From Apoderus coryli (taxonomy: Eukaryota > Arthropoda > Insecta > Coleoptera > Attelabidae): a stretch of 64,000 nucleotides of DNA. Shown piece by piece: positions 11,801-23,365 of this stretch. The stretch's first letter is position 1. Every line of letters starts with the position of its first letter. The notes beneath the pieces are model-generated. The model did no database searches. It was not told the DNA's origin and saw only the letters and a program-made list of their open reading frames with translations. The stretch is taken from contig OU452198.1 in assembly GCA_911728435.2 (NCBI GenBank), positions 41,817,902 through 41,881,901 of the forward strand, written 5' to 3'. A program made the position numbers and the translations under genes.

Positions 11801-12899
11801 ACTAAGGCTACCAAAAATTACATAAATCGGTGATGTCAAGGTTTGATTTGACATGGAAATACTGAACAGTGATGTCACACATTAGACCTTAGAGGCGTTA
11901 GAATAAGAAATTACAAAACATATAATTACGTAAAAACAGAAATTGGTGAATAAATCCATTTTAAGATGCTTCTGGCTTAAATTGTGCCCGAAAATGCATC
12001 AGTTAGATTTTGGACATCCGTACAACCAAATACCAATATAACTCCATGAAAATGTGTAAGGTAGTACCGTGGGTACACAATCTCTCTATGCAGTACCATA
12101 AAGTCTGGTCGGGTATACCGAAACAGATGAATGCCTTGCTTGCTTCGCTCGAAACAGAATGTGGGCGTGTCACCAAGACATGAATGATGGTCTTTGGCGA
12201 TCCTAAAAACTTATTAACTTTTTCAACATTTTTTTCTTTTGTTTTATATTTTTTATTATTATTTTAGTTCATGTTATGAATATATAGGTATGTAAAAAAG
12301 TTAAGGTTGGAAAGGTCGTAAAAATTCAAATCATTTTATATATATTAGAGGGATGAAAAGGATAGGCACATAAAAAAGTCGAACATCATTTTTTTTTTCG
12401 GCTTGAGAAAATAGTAGCTAATAAATGGTGTGAGAGAATTATATCAACATGCACGCAGCATTAATATAGTGACTATTAAGTAAATATACACACTTGAATA
12501 TTTTATTGGACGGCCGCGAAAACAGATGAAAATGAATCTGAACCTCAAACGCTTCAGATTGAATTGCTGATTAATTAGTTTTGAAATAAAGGGTCTTAGA
12601 GTTCAGTCACTACAGAAAAGAATTATTTGTTTTATGGATGGAACCCACCAACTAGGTATGTGCGTCTGCTCCGAACCCTCCACTGCGACCACGGACGGGC
12701 TATTGTGGCTCGCATACCTATTTACATTTCATCTGCACCAACTCAATGAAGTCGATTATTTAGCAAGAACATAGTTACTAGCTATGTTAGTAACTCTGTT
12801 ACTTTTTATATTCTCCTCATATCTTCAATTGATCGATGTTCTCTTCAATCCAAATCATTGCATTTTTTGCAGAATAAGTGGTAGAACACATCTTAAAAC
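11801..12899. other. No recognised feature
   Basis: Mixed AT-rich sequence. I see no supported coding frame or paired repeat. Confidence 0.3.
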
Positions 12900-14760
12900 G
12901 GCACCTTTAAAGACTTACCCTTTAATTTATACCGTCTAAACATAAAGAATGCCAGGATAGCTGCCCATGATTGACATATAAAAAGTTCTACTAATCCTTC
13001 TAGAGCTTCGTGGCAACTAATCAGTAATCTGCGGGGTGGTCACGGGTCGGGCCATTCAGCTAGATCCGCAATAACCCCGTGTGAATTTAATGACTTCTTT
13101 GTTAATGTAGCCCTGAGGCTGGTACATAATCTGCCTGCCTCGGTCACCTCTTGCCACCGGTACATAAGCGATTTTGTTCGCGATGATTACCCGCGTTTTA
13201 GCTGGGACGAGTTTTCATACATAGGGGTTAGAGATTATTACCAAATGAATACCAAAATACTTAAATATATTTGTAAGATCATGGTATATCCTCTAACAAG
13301 GTTATTTAATTGCTGCCTTCAGGAAGGGATATTTCCTGCAGCGTTTAAGGTCTCCGGTGTGACACCAATTTTCAAAAAGGGTGATATTAGTGATGTGGGA
13401 AGTTATCGCCCAATTTCCATTGTGTCCCTGTTGGGCAAGGTTTTTGAGAAAGCCCTTAAGGTAAGGCTTTGCGACCATTTTTAGCGCAACAATTTGTTAA
13501 ACGGGCAGCAGTTTGGTTTTAGAAATGGATTGTGTACAGCCGTGGTGATTAACAAACTGATTTCAGTGGTTACGGATGCTTTCAATAGTGGCAAAAATTG
13601 TGCGGCGCTAATGCTGGACCTATCGAGAGCTTTCGACTGCGTTGATCCAGAAATACTTATAGTTAAATTAAAATGTTATCTGTCTGGACCGTTTCTGGAT
13701 CTGATAAAATCGTATCTTAGGGATCGAACGCAGTTTGTTGAGTATGCTAGCAAGCGATCAACCTTGTTGGGTAATGTGTTCGGTGTTCCACAGGGATCTG
13801 TGCTGGGACCACTTCTATTCATAATATTCGTCAGTGATTAACCAGTGTGTGAACCCAACATTGACTTCCTACTTTATGCCGATGATACCACTGTGGTAAG
13901 AGCGGATGTGGATGTAAACCACCTACTCCACGCTCTTGACGGGACACGGGAAAGGGCTTCAGACTAGTTCACTGCGAATGGTCTTAGTCTGAATCAATCA
14001 AAAACTGAACGAATTGTGTTTTCGTTGAGAAATGACTCTGATTTAAGTGATAATCATTCGGTGAGGTTCTTGGGTGTTTATCTTGACCAGAGACATGCTC
14101 ATGTCGACTATGTTTCTGGTAAGTTATCGTCAAACACATACGTATATTGCGGGGTTTGTCCTCAAAATTGTCAAGATCTGTTTTGTTGATGACATTTCAT
14201 GCTCGGATACAGAGCCATGTCTCTTATGTTGCTTGCCTGGGGACACTCACCTGTCTCATCTCGTATTTTTGCGCTCCAACGGCGAGTTTTGTGAGTTGTT
14301 GCTGGCTTGCCGTATCGGGCCGACTGTAGGAGTTCGTTTCATTTGCTTGGAGTTTTGACCCAGCCCTGTATATATATGCTTGAATGTCTGAAATATGTTA
14401 AACTACACTCCAATCTGTACACGCCACATTTGGCTGTTCATCAGTATTCCACTAGGAATAATGAGAACTTCGTACTGGATAGACATCGAGTAGATAAAGC
14501 AAGATTTTCTCTTAACCACCACGCACCTAAAGTATTTAATGCTTTGCCTTGACATGTGAGAGAGCTTCCGCCTAAATTGTTTCTCGAGAAAATGAAATCA
14601 CTTTTTGTCAGAGAGTCATTTTATTCTATGGAAGAATATTTGGAATTTGACTGATGATCTAAACTTTTTTATTTATATTTATATGTTTTGTGTGTACTTG
14701 TAAATTTTATTTTTTACTGTTAGATGGATTCGGGCCAAATACGTAGGCTTGACAAAAATG
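12900..14760 (+). pseudogene. Non-LTR retrotransposon relic with RT and C-terminal region
   Basis: The longest non-LTR relic in the window. Pieces in order: ASWQLISNL and CEFNDFFVNVALRL (linker before RT, 13000-13130); YPLTRLFNCCLQEGIFPAAF and SYRPISIVSLLGKVFEKAL (RT start, 13275-13460); after a stop, MLDLSRAFDCVD (motif A, about 13611-13646) and GVPQGSVLGPLLF (motif B, 13780-13820). One further in-frame stop precedes LLYADDTTV (motif C, about 13870-13895). The C-terminal region (NHHAPKVFNALP, MKSLFVRESFYSMEEYL) runs to the stop near 14653. A short 3' UTR ends near 14760. The endonuclease half is absent. RT catalytic residues are intact in sequence, but stops and shifts break the frame. Confidence 0.9.
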
Positions 14761-15539
14761 AAACTGTATCATTCTGAAAATAATCGCCTGTTCCGTTATT
14801 TTTGCGGACACCCTGTATAATTATTATTTGACATAGGTGGTGTGATGGTATCACACAATCTGCTACGATTTCATCTTATAACTATCTATTGCAACAGTTG
14901 ATTAAGATCATAATAATTATTGTATATTTCGGACACTACTACACATTGTTACCCTTTCAACTATATGGAATGGAAGGATGAATGTCTATTTGCGTAAGTG
15001 AGTTAATTAAACTCATCCAAACATAGAGGACACTGCATATTCTAAATAATTCAAAAATTTAACCAGATTCGTCTATCGAACAGAACAGGCCGCATATATT
15101 TCAAATAAATACCATTCTGCTGTCCCTTTGGACTATCATCAATAGCAAAAGAACAAAAAGACACCGCAGATAGCTCCCTTCTAATTCTAACAATAGGGTG
15201 CCCAAATCTATACCATAGAAAAATGGTTTTTTTATCGTTTGTTCGCCACATAAATGTGTAATTTGATATTTTTTTTGTTGTTGTTACAAAAAGTTTCAGA
15301 GGTGTTGTTGGTGTAACGATATCTTCCTCCTGCAGTGGCAGAGGAAATGTACGAGCTGATAAACTTTACCGATTTGTAGTAGAGGGCACATTATCATTTA
15401 CAATATTATATGTGATAGGAGAGCACGTGTCGGAAATGGAATATCTTGACAGTTTTCGCACGTGCCATATCATACAATCATGACGAATGTTGCAGGGTAT
15501 TTTGATATTTCAAATTAGGCAACACAACACCTCTATCAA
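14761..15539. other. Terminal word at 14806 and unassigned sequence
   Basis: At 14806-14823 gcggacaccctgtata marks the right end of a Tc-like or MITE element whose left end I could not place. The rest, including the open frame on the minus strand at 15051-15251, has no family character I recognise. Confidence 0.4.
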
Positions 15540-15802
15540 AGTTTTAACTACCACATAATATTGTAACAATTTATTATGACGTTTCGATCATTGTTTTTAT
15601 TTTATTGTTATTATATGTTTAATGTTCTGGAATGATATCCACGCTGAGGGTGGTAAGTGTAAGTTTTGCAGTTGTAACTTAGTGTTTGACGAAATTGTTT
15701 CTCAATATTTTAGGAGATATTTGATAAAGATCAAAAAAATGATCGAAACGTCATAATAAATTAATATTAATAATACAATATTATGTGGTAGTTAAAATTT
15801 TA
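15540..15802. repeat. Inverted repeat with decayed hammerhead-like core
   Basis: 15540-15595 and 15736-15802 are inverted copies sharing ttttaactaccacataata, atttattatgacgtttcgatca and their complements. The right arm reads gatca, loop, tgatc, then gaaacgtc. That is the order stem II, GAAA and a short palindromic stem III (acgt) seen in PLE-type hammerheads. The expected CTGATGA before stem II is reduced to ttgataa, so catalysis is unlikely. The arrangement copies the better preserved repeat pairs at 40470/44324 and 46671/48124. Confidence 0.55.
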
Positions 15803-16180
15803 TAAAATCTTGACCTAAAATCAAGAAAATTCAGAGCAAAATATAATTTGTAATTTATATTATAAAATATATGAGGAAACTTGTGCTGCAGTTCACCCAC
15901 AAACATTAGCGCAGAACTTCATCAATGTTCTAGCCGGGAACAAAAACGGTAGAAGAAGAGAAGAAAAAGAAAAGCCCTATAAATAATAAATAAAATCGAA
16001 TTGGTATGATTACTTCAAACTACTGAAAACTTGAACTTACCTTGCTGTAGTGAAGGCTCAAAGTGTCTTCAACTTGGGCTGTGATGGCCTTTGTCAAAGA
16101 AGTATAGATTCCTATAAAAAATAAACTGTTGCCCTTGAGGCACGAATAGCTCTCCATATTTAAGTGCAAAACTAATAATT
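15803..16180. other. No recognised feature
   Basis: AT-rich sequence; only short purine-rich runs near 15950-15980. Confidence 0.3.
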
Positions 16181-16189
16181 TTATGACTT

Positions 16190-16790
16190 TTTGGCATTTA
16201 TCTAAAATTTATATACCTATATATTTTTTTGTTTTAGACATCAGCTATTTTTTTAAGTATCGGGTTGTGTTCCTTTTTCTTCTCTTTGGAGGCACTATTT
16301 ATACGTACATATTTTATATTTCAGATCTTCTACGCCAAGTTCTTGTACGCAAAATAGTTGATTTTTTTTATTATAAAATCTTATATCAAAGCTATATATA
16401 ATTACCCAATTTTTCTGTTATATTTGGATTTTTTTTTTCGTCTTTGACCCTTTTTTACACTATTTTCGAACGCCTGTGTGAACCAGTTCATTTATGTAAC
16501 ATTTTTTAGGTTATATTCTATTACAACTATGAAAAATCATTCCGTATTTCGAATAAGCTTAGGAAGTAGGTATATTTTTTTTATTTTAACCCCTTTTACA
16601 CTGTTTACGAACGCCTATGAAAACAAGTTATTTATAATACATTTTATAGGTTATATTCTATCAAAGCTATAAATAAGTAGTCAATATTTCTGCTATTTTT
16701 AAGAAGCACGTTTTTTTCTAACTTTTTACCCCATTGTACACTTTATTTGTATGTCAATGTGGTCTAATTGTTTAGGTCCAATCCATTAAC
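16190..16790. repeat. Degenerate tandem repeat, unit about 140 bp
   Basis: Blocks recur in the same order about 140 bp apart: a T-run, then acccttttttacact-like sequence, then acgaacgcct, then aggttatattctat, then a caaagctat-like word. The cac/aca landmarks lie near 16458, 16598 and 16736, and an older unit with tatcaaagctatatata lies near 16384. I count at least three clear units. The open frames across this stretch are by-products of T-rich sequence. Confidence 0.65.
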
Positions 16791-16959
16791 AATAATTTAG
16801 ACCTATGAATATGAGACAGTAGCAGAATATATTTTATTATTTGTCAAAGAGAGAAAGGAGAAACGCATAAGAAAACTATTTTTGATTAGAACAAATTTAG
16901 TTTTAGAAGAAATTAGGAATATAGAGTGGGCTTCAAAACAAATGATATGAATATTTTTA

Positions 16960-17760
16960 ACTTAATCAAATGTAATATATCCAAAATAATTGTTTATAAT
17001 AATTAAACGCTCAATTTTAAAGAATAATGTATTGTGTTTTTTGTTACATTTATTGCAAGAACCTTTTAGCAAACTTTACTAACATGACCTGGTCGAAAGC
17101 AATTAATACATAATTTCAAATTTTTTATTTTTAAAAAACGATCATTTGGTGTTAAATTTAAAAATATAGAGCAGTTTTGATGATTATTATTACAAATCTC
17201 ACATTTACTATGTACCTATATTATTTGTATTTTCAACCGAAAAAATCCTTTAGTTGAATTATTTTTGTTTTTAGTATTATTATATTTATTCTCTATCTGT
17301 TTAGCTTGAGAATTGACTTCAATGCGTTTTAAAAATTCAATTCTATATTATAAAGAAAAGATTCAAATTCCGTAAATGTTAAAGCTGAAGATTTAGATGT
17401 TTTCAATTTCTCTAATTCATAAAACGTATTTTTGTCTAGTTTTTCTGAAGCTAAACAAATAACTAGAGTATCCCAATATTCAACTGGCTGACGTAATGCA
17501 CGCAAATGCTTTAATATTAAATCTATAAATCTTCTAATGTTTTGTGAAGTGCGGTCTTAATAACGGGTTCCACATTAATTAAAGCTTTAGCGTGATTATC
17601 CACTAGGGAACGAGAATTATTGAATGTTTTAACAACAGTTTCCAAAGCACTCTCATATTCATTTTCTGAAAATGCAAAAGTTTATAATATTTGAGCAGCA
17701 AGTTGGTGGCCATAGCAACAAAGCTGTTAAGTATAAGAAATTGATTATCGGCAGGTTGTG
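16960..17760 (-). pseudogene. BEL/Pao-type LTR retrotransposon gag relic
   Basis: On the minus strand, about 17570-17690 reads ENEYESALETVVKTFNNS and DNHAKALINVEPVIK. This is followed by KHLRALRQPVEYWD-like and LEKLKTSKSSALTFTEFESF-like segments, typical of the DUF1759 region of BEL/Pao gag proteins. Near 17190 comes CEICNNNH and near 17080 KLCINCFRPGHVSKVC, a CX2CX4HX4C zinc knuckle that binds RNA in the assembling particle. Several frameshifts and stops break the frame. Protease and polymerase are not present. The flanking tandem repeat at 16190-16790 may be unrelated. Family assignment is good because the order of segments and the knuckle agree. Confidence 0.75.
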
Positions 17761-17854
17761 CCAAAAATTATAACAAATAACTTTTCTTTAAAATAACGAT
17801 TATTTTTGGAACTATACAGGGGTTTCCACACATTATACTCACTCTATATTATAA

Positions 17855-19226
17855 TACAGGGTGATTCATTATGGTTGCAACAAACGAAAACTGGAGAATC
17901 CTGAAAGTAATTTAAGCATTCTTTGCCATTGAACCCATATCCACAAATGCTTCGTTCTCAAAAACTAACAAACTAACTAACCGATTTGGATACAATTTTA
18001 CATGCTTTGGGGACCGATAACCTAAAATAATCTGCATTATTTTGGCTTTCATTAACTGATCATTGGCGTTGATATAGGGGGCACTTGTGTAACTTTTACA
18101 TAAAAATTAATTCGAGACAGCTTCATTATTTTAAATTATTGCTTTTTTAAAAAGAGCAACTTGTAAGAAGATGAAAGATTTTTAGAGAAAGTGCTCTGGT
18201 CAGATGAAGCAACTTTTACTAGAGATGGAATAAATACAAACCATACTGAACATGTATGGTCTTTAAACAACCCTTGTGCTATTAGACCGCGAAATTTTCA
18301 AGGACGTTTTAGTATCAATGTTTGGGGCGGCATGTTTAACAGTCAATTATTGTCGTTGTTCGTATTTAATGGGCATTGAGGATGTACGTCTGAATATTGT
18401 TCAAATCATGTGGTATCAACATGAAGGAGCCCCTGCGCATCGTGGTAGACAAGTAACAGAAGCTTTAAATCAATTGTTTGCAAACAATTGGAATGGTTTG
18501 GGCCGTCCCATTGAGTGGCCTCCAAGATCGCCGGATCCGAATCCGCTCGACTTCTTTTTATGGGGGTACATGAAAAAATTGGTTTACAGTGTTCCAATTA
18601 TAAATGAAAACCAACTACTGGAGAAAGTTCATGAAGCGGCTAGGGAAATAAGAAAATATCATGATATCCTTATTAGAGCTACAAATTCATTAGTTGAAAG
18701 ATGTGCAGATGTGCATTACTGTCATTGGAGGGCAATTTGAACAGTTTCTTATTTTAATTTCGAGTTTAGTTTTTTTATTGTTAATTTTTAATTGTACTGA
18801 TAGGCCTTAAAATTTGTTGTTGAGTAATTTGTTATTATTAAATCGTTTTACACGGCAACTTTAATTTTTCATTTTGTTTTCTGGTAAACTTGCAATTTCT
18901 CGGTTTCAATAAAAATGGTAGAAACCACAACATCGACGTAATTAACTTGTTTGTAGATAATAAGTTGCTCTTTTTAAAATAGTAATAACTTAAAACAATA
19001 AAGCTTGACAAAGCTGTCTTTAATTAATTTATGTGTAAAATTTACCAAAATGCCCCCTATATCTACGCCAATGAACAGTTAATGAAATCCAAAATAATGC
19101 AGATTATTTTAGGTTATCGGTCCCCAAATGCATGTAAAATTTTGTCAAAATCGGTTAGATAGTTTTTGAGAAATTAACAAAAAAGTTCAGGAATCTCCAG
19201 TTGCTACCATAATGAATCACCCTGTA
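17855..19226 (+). mobile_element. Tc-like transposon with ~300-bp terminal inverted repeats
   Basis: Left end tacagggtgattcattatgg (17855) and right end ccataatgaatcaccctgta (to 19226) are inverted matches. The similarity continues inward over roughly 300 bp, with shared words such as gataacctaaaataatctgc and aaagagcaactt. Between the TIRs lies a plus-strand transposase missing its N-terminal half. The element is 1372 bp, shorter than a complete relative, consistent with an internal deletion. The immediate flanks do not show an unambiguous TA duplication. Confidence 0.85.
18190..18739 (+). pseudogene. Transposase catalytic half of the Tc-like element
   Basis: The frame contains LWSDEATFTRDG (first catalytic Asp region) and RPRNFQGRFSINVWGG. 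After a frameshift around 18370 it continues with MWYQHEGAPAHRGRQVTEAL, PRSPDPNPLDFFLWGYMKKL (third acidic position) and a C-terminus ending at the TGA at 18738-18740. In relatives the second motif reads QHDGAPAH. Here Asp is replaced by Glu, so the triad is altered. The N-terminal HTH region and a segment between the first and second motifs are missing. It would have cut and joined transposon ends in the nucleus. Confidence 0.85.
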
Positions 19227-21227
19227 TAAATAAAATTGTTAAAACTCTGTCCTATACGAGTAACAACCAAGGTTAAAAAGAAAGTTTGCGTGTGGTCTAT
19301 CCAAACACTATTGTGCGAAGTGTCAAACAGATCCTTCCAGTCCAGTGATCTCTTATTCAGTGAGTTGTTGTTTTGTGTGTATATCACAACACACATTATA
19401 AACAAGGCAATGTTTTGTAGTTGGGTTAGCCATGTTTAGTTGTTTTCGTATTATACATATACCGGGGCGCAGTCAGTCTCTTTATATAGTTCCGGATGAC
19501 AGGCAGGATTAGACCCGAGCTTAGCCTGTTACGATGATATGCCCACACCAACACCACCTGTCCCACAGTGTTTAGGGATTAAGTGTGGTGTTTTAAGCCG
19601 GAGCAGCTATGGCTCGAAACGTGGATTATATGTTTTTTATTATAAAATATTCGTATAAACAAAAATACATTTTGTGTAGGTATATGGTAGGTATTTTATA
19701 GTCAGTTTGATTTCGTGTATAAATATGAGGTGTGTTCAACAAATAATCGCAGTTTAGTTATTCGTCTAAACCAGGGGTGTTCAATTTGCATAGCCTCAAG
19801 AGCCACAAGTAAAATCTGAAATATGGTTGCGGGCGTGTATTCCCGTTTCCGGTAGGTCGCAAATTAAATACAGATTGTTGGACTCATAAATGCGCGACTT
19901 TCCCCTAATCTAACCGACCTTTCAGTTTCCGATATCCCAATGATGAGGTTCAAATGCATTCGTACCTTAATTCTCCATACTTATAGGGGTAAAATCATTA
20001 ATTTTTTTCTTAATCTTCTAAACTTAATATTTAAGATCCTGTATTAAAGCATAACCACAAAATATTTATTGTGAATTTCAACGTTCACACAAAAACCCAT
20101 TTTTCTGAAATGTTTTACGGTTATAAACCGAATAGGATTTTCCTTTTTCCTTTGTTCAAATATTATAACCCATCACTACATAAATATATGTTCTAAAACT
20201 TATATTGCTGCTGTGAAATTCCTGCAGGGCAACAGTAGAGTTCGCGATATTCCTGCTATATTGCCGAAACAGAATTACCTCGCGGGCTATTTCGTTCTGC
20301 TTATGGTCCGAGTGGGCCAAACTGTTTTCACGGTTAGACTAATATTCCACCATTGGCTCTCTTAAAGTAAACAAAATACAATTTAATAGGAAGGTGCTAA
20401 TGAGAAATAATCAGTATAAATATAAAAACAATGATTCTGGATATATTGTTCGGGAAACTCCCACAAAGTATTTTATTATTATTTATTAGTTTATAATACA
20501 AATACGTTAATTGTTTTTGTATGACTTTACATCAATATTACTGAGTTTGTTTATTTTGTTTATTAATCTGGTACTTTACAAAGCGTTGGCTTTTTTTCTT
20601 TGTTAGATTTAGATAGATGTGAGATTGAACAAGTCACAAAACCCTCGCTCTCTTCTCTTACGTTCTAAAAATAGTTTGTAATATCATTAGTTTTATAGTG
20701 TTAAAAGTGTGTTAAAAAATGTATGCAACATTTATGTGCATCGGTGTTAATATTAAAAACAATTGAAATTGAACTCAGAATAAATCCCACAGATTGTTAA
20801 ATTAATACCCCCAAAGATTAATGTTATCTTTGATACTATACTATGTGTATTAATCTATTGATATTAAACCGTACAAGAATTAAAAATACAGTCCATTATT
20901 TATACGAATTTATGGTGGTGAAAAACGTCAAATTCTCCAACATCTTGCATCAAATTTATACCCTCAACTCAAGTCGTTTTGTCATAGCTGCAAGATAGAC
21001 AGATTGTGATTGTAGCTTTTGCTTTGTGTTTGAGTTAATTGTTTTCAGTGTTTTGGTTTTGTTAATTGGAAAATGGATTTAATTTCAAAAGCATTGACGA
21101 AAAACTTGAAATTAAACAAAATGGAAGTGTCGTCCACAAGCCGGGGAAAAATTTAGGTAATGTTAGAAAATTTAATAAAAACATTTATGAAAAATGCGGA
21201 TGTATCTGTGGCTGTGAGATAAGAAAT
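19227..21227. other. Unassigned stretch with a few repeat traces
   Basis: 19861-19950 resembles 45985-46060 (gactcata, then ctaaccgacctt), a subterminal stretch of a Tc-like repeat whose other copy ends in caccctgtaca. At 19590-19620 gagc, loop, gctcgaaacg recalls stem II plus GAAA of a hammerhead, without the preceding core. The word caggggtgttcaat at 19772 resembles a hAT end, but its partner was not found. The frame at 21066-21254 was not recognised. Confidence 0.35.
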
Positions 21228-21990
21228 AATAATAATAATGGCCTTTATTTTTGATTAAGCGAAATTCAGTTCAATTTGGTATACTTACCAAATTGTCTGT
21301 TCAACTAACCCAACTTGCAAAAGAATACAATACAATACAACTAACAATTAAACAACTTACTTAATTAAATTTAAAATTTACACACCATTACAACATAATA
21401 TGTTGTAATTGATTGTAGCTATAGACATATTATGTCTATAGCTACAATCAATTTAATTTCAATATTTGTAATTTGGAAACTAAGAGAAAAAAAACGAGAA
21501 AAAGATATAAAAAAACACTATCATTTTCCCAGAAACATGCATGACACCGTAAACCCTATTCTATTGCACTAAAATACAATCATCAGTCAGCTCTTTGTCC
21601 CTCTAATAAGTTTCTTCGTAAGCGTTCTTTGAACTGCTTCTTGATTAAACCTCTAACCTCCAAAGGATGTTCGTTCATACATTTTGCAATAGAATAAGAA
21701 AAAGACCTTTTGAACAATTCCGTTGAATGAGCAGGTGTGGTCAGAGTATGTCTATACCTAACATGAACATCAGTTCGTTATCTTATTTTTAGATACAAGT
21801 ATGGTGGAGTCTTATCTTGTAAAATGTTGTAGAATCGGTAGCATGTATGTAAGTACCTTCTATTGTCCATATTTAGCCAATCAATTTCTAGAAGTTTATG
21901 ACGTATCCGATGTGATCTTCTTATACCAAATATCAGTCTTAAACACGAATTTTGCAACCTTTGTACTCTCGCCCTCACCACATTAGACTA
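21228..21990 (-). pseudogene. Non-LTR retrotransposon 3' end with (AAT)n tail
   Basis: The minus strand encodes ARVQRLQNSCLRLIFGIRRS and LEIDWLNMDNRRYLHTCYRF (21778-21981). After a stop it gives TPAHSTELFKRSFSYSIAK and LEVRGLIKKQFKERLRRNL, ending near 21595. This is the C-terminal region shared by the Jockey/CR1-like elements of the window. A 3' UTR follows to 21243 and the copy ends in an (AAT)n run at 21228-21242, the kind of short-repeat tail such elements acquire at insertion. RT is missing through 5' truncation near 21990. Confidence 0.8.
21407..21453. repeat. Near-perfect 47-bp palindrome
   Basis: Arms of 23 bp (21407-21429 and 21431-21453) are exact inverted copies separated by one base. 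The left arm begins aattgattgtagctatag. A smaller palindrome, acaacataatatgttgt, sits just left at about 21390-21406. Another hairpin, aatttggta with loop tact, lies at 21274-21295. All are in the 3' UTR of the retrotransposon end. They could form cruciforms; no function is assigned. Confidence 0.85.
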
Positions 21991-22914
21991 TTTTGTTTTC
22001 TGGGTGTACTTTTTGGTGGTGAAACACATTGGACAATTAGTGGTGTTGATGATTTAGTGACAAAATCATCACCACGAGATGCAAAATAGCAAAAAAAGAA
22101 TTTCCTTAAATGATTTATTGTACCCACAGGTTGCTAACTCTCAAGGTGTCAGTACCTGAAAATCGAGAAGTAGAATGAGCGAAAGAAGACTTCACAGTCT
22201 ACTTACTGAATTAGCACAGAGGAGTGTTGATATATCGTTAGGCTTAATGTAATTTGGATCCATAGCTGAATGCTGGAATAAGGGACGAAACAGAGATGTT
22301 CATGAAGGTTTAATACTAGAAAATTATTGGGAAGATTTTAGACAGAGATTAAAATAAAATAAAATTCAGAAATAGACCTATTATCGTTTTCTAATAGAAT
22401 AATGTTTTAAAATTTTAGGAACTAAATAAATTGCATTTTATGACCAGCGACCACTGTTGGAAAAGTACTCCCAACAGTTGCAAAAAAATAGGCAGGCATC
22501 CTCTCTATGTAGTAATCGCCAGCAAAACAGCTAATCTATATTCATAGCCCCCCACGCCCCCTCTGAACGTCCCAGAATATGGGACGACATATACCCTCTG
22601 TGACGGCTCTATCTCGCTGGCCATCTGGCGGTCGAAATGTGAACTTTAACCGTGAAACTTTTACTCATTTTTTGTTTTTGTTTCACATTCCATAGAATAA
22701 AGCGATCATTAATGTTATTGATAATTGATATACGCATGAAGAACTGTGATTTCCAGATTTACATATTTTTAAAAGTATATTTTGTGCTAATTTCTTATAA
22801 CAATATTTATTATTCAAGAAGGGCCAACGATTACCCAATATTTTGTATATATGATAATGCTGGAGGTAACTTTAAAAGAATGGTTGAAGTAGTTTCGACG
22901 TAACAAGGGGGTTT
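21991..22914. other. No recognised feature
   Basis: No supported frames. A moderately GC-rich patch with a C-rich run lies at 22545-22625. Confidence 0.3.
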
Positions 22915-23365
22915 TAGTTATACAGGGTGAGTCACGAAGGACGGCACGGATTTTTATACGAAAACTAGATATACCTAATTTTTTTTTTTCAAGGACATTG
23001 TGCAAGGCCAATAAAGCTACATTTTTAAAATTATTTGAAATATACAGGGTGCCTGTAAAAGTGGCAGTTATGTTTTTTGTAAATGGAATGCTCTATATTT
23101 TATCAGATGTTTGAATTTTATGAATAATAAGATAGACTTTCATAAGGGTTTCCTATACCTAAATACTATTAATAGAGAGTCTTAATTAATTTTGATTTTG
23201 AATTACAAGGTTTTGGGAAAGCACTAATTGTTACAAAACTGCTTCTGTGTCTCAAAAATAGACTGTTTCCTTGATTTATTGGCCAAATTTAAATGGGAAA
23301 AATATTATACTGGGTGTTCAGATTTTTCGGTTCTATCGTTAATACATTCAGACAAGATGGAAGAC
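22915..23365. repeat. Stacked terminal words of Tc-like/MITE elements
   Basis: tatacagggtg occurs at about 22920 and 23042, with a variant (tatactgggtg) at about 23306, all in the same orientation within 400 bp. This suggests elements inserted into one another's ends. No coding part is present and right ends are not paired. Confidence 0.5.

Noticed and set aside
16183..16672. Hydrophobic frames resembling membrane proteins
   Set aside because: They are translations of the T-rich ~140-bp tandem repeat.
19590..19620. Hammerhead-like gagc-loop-gctcgaaacg
   Set aside because: Stem II and GAAA are present but the CTGANGA core is missing, so it was not listed as a ribozyme.
19772..19786. Possible hAT end caggggtgttcaat
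   Set aside because: Single end only.
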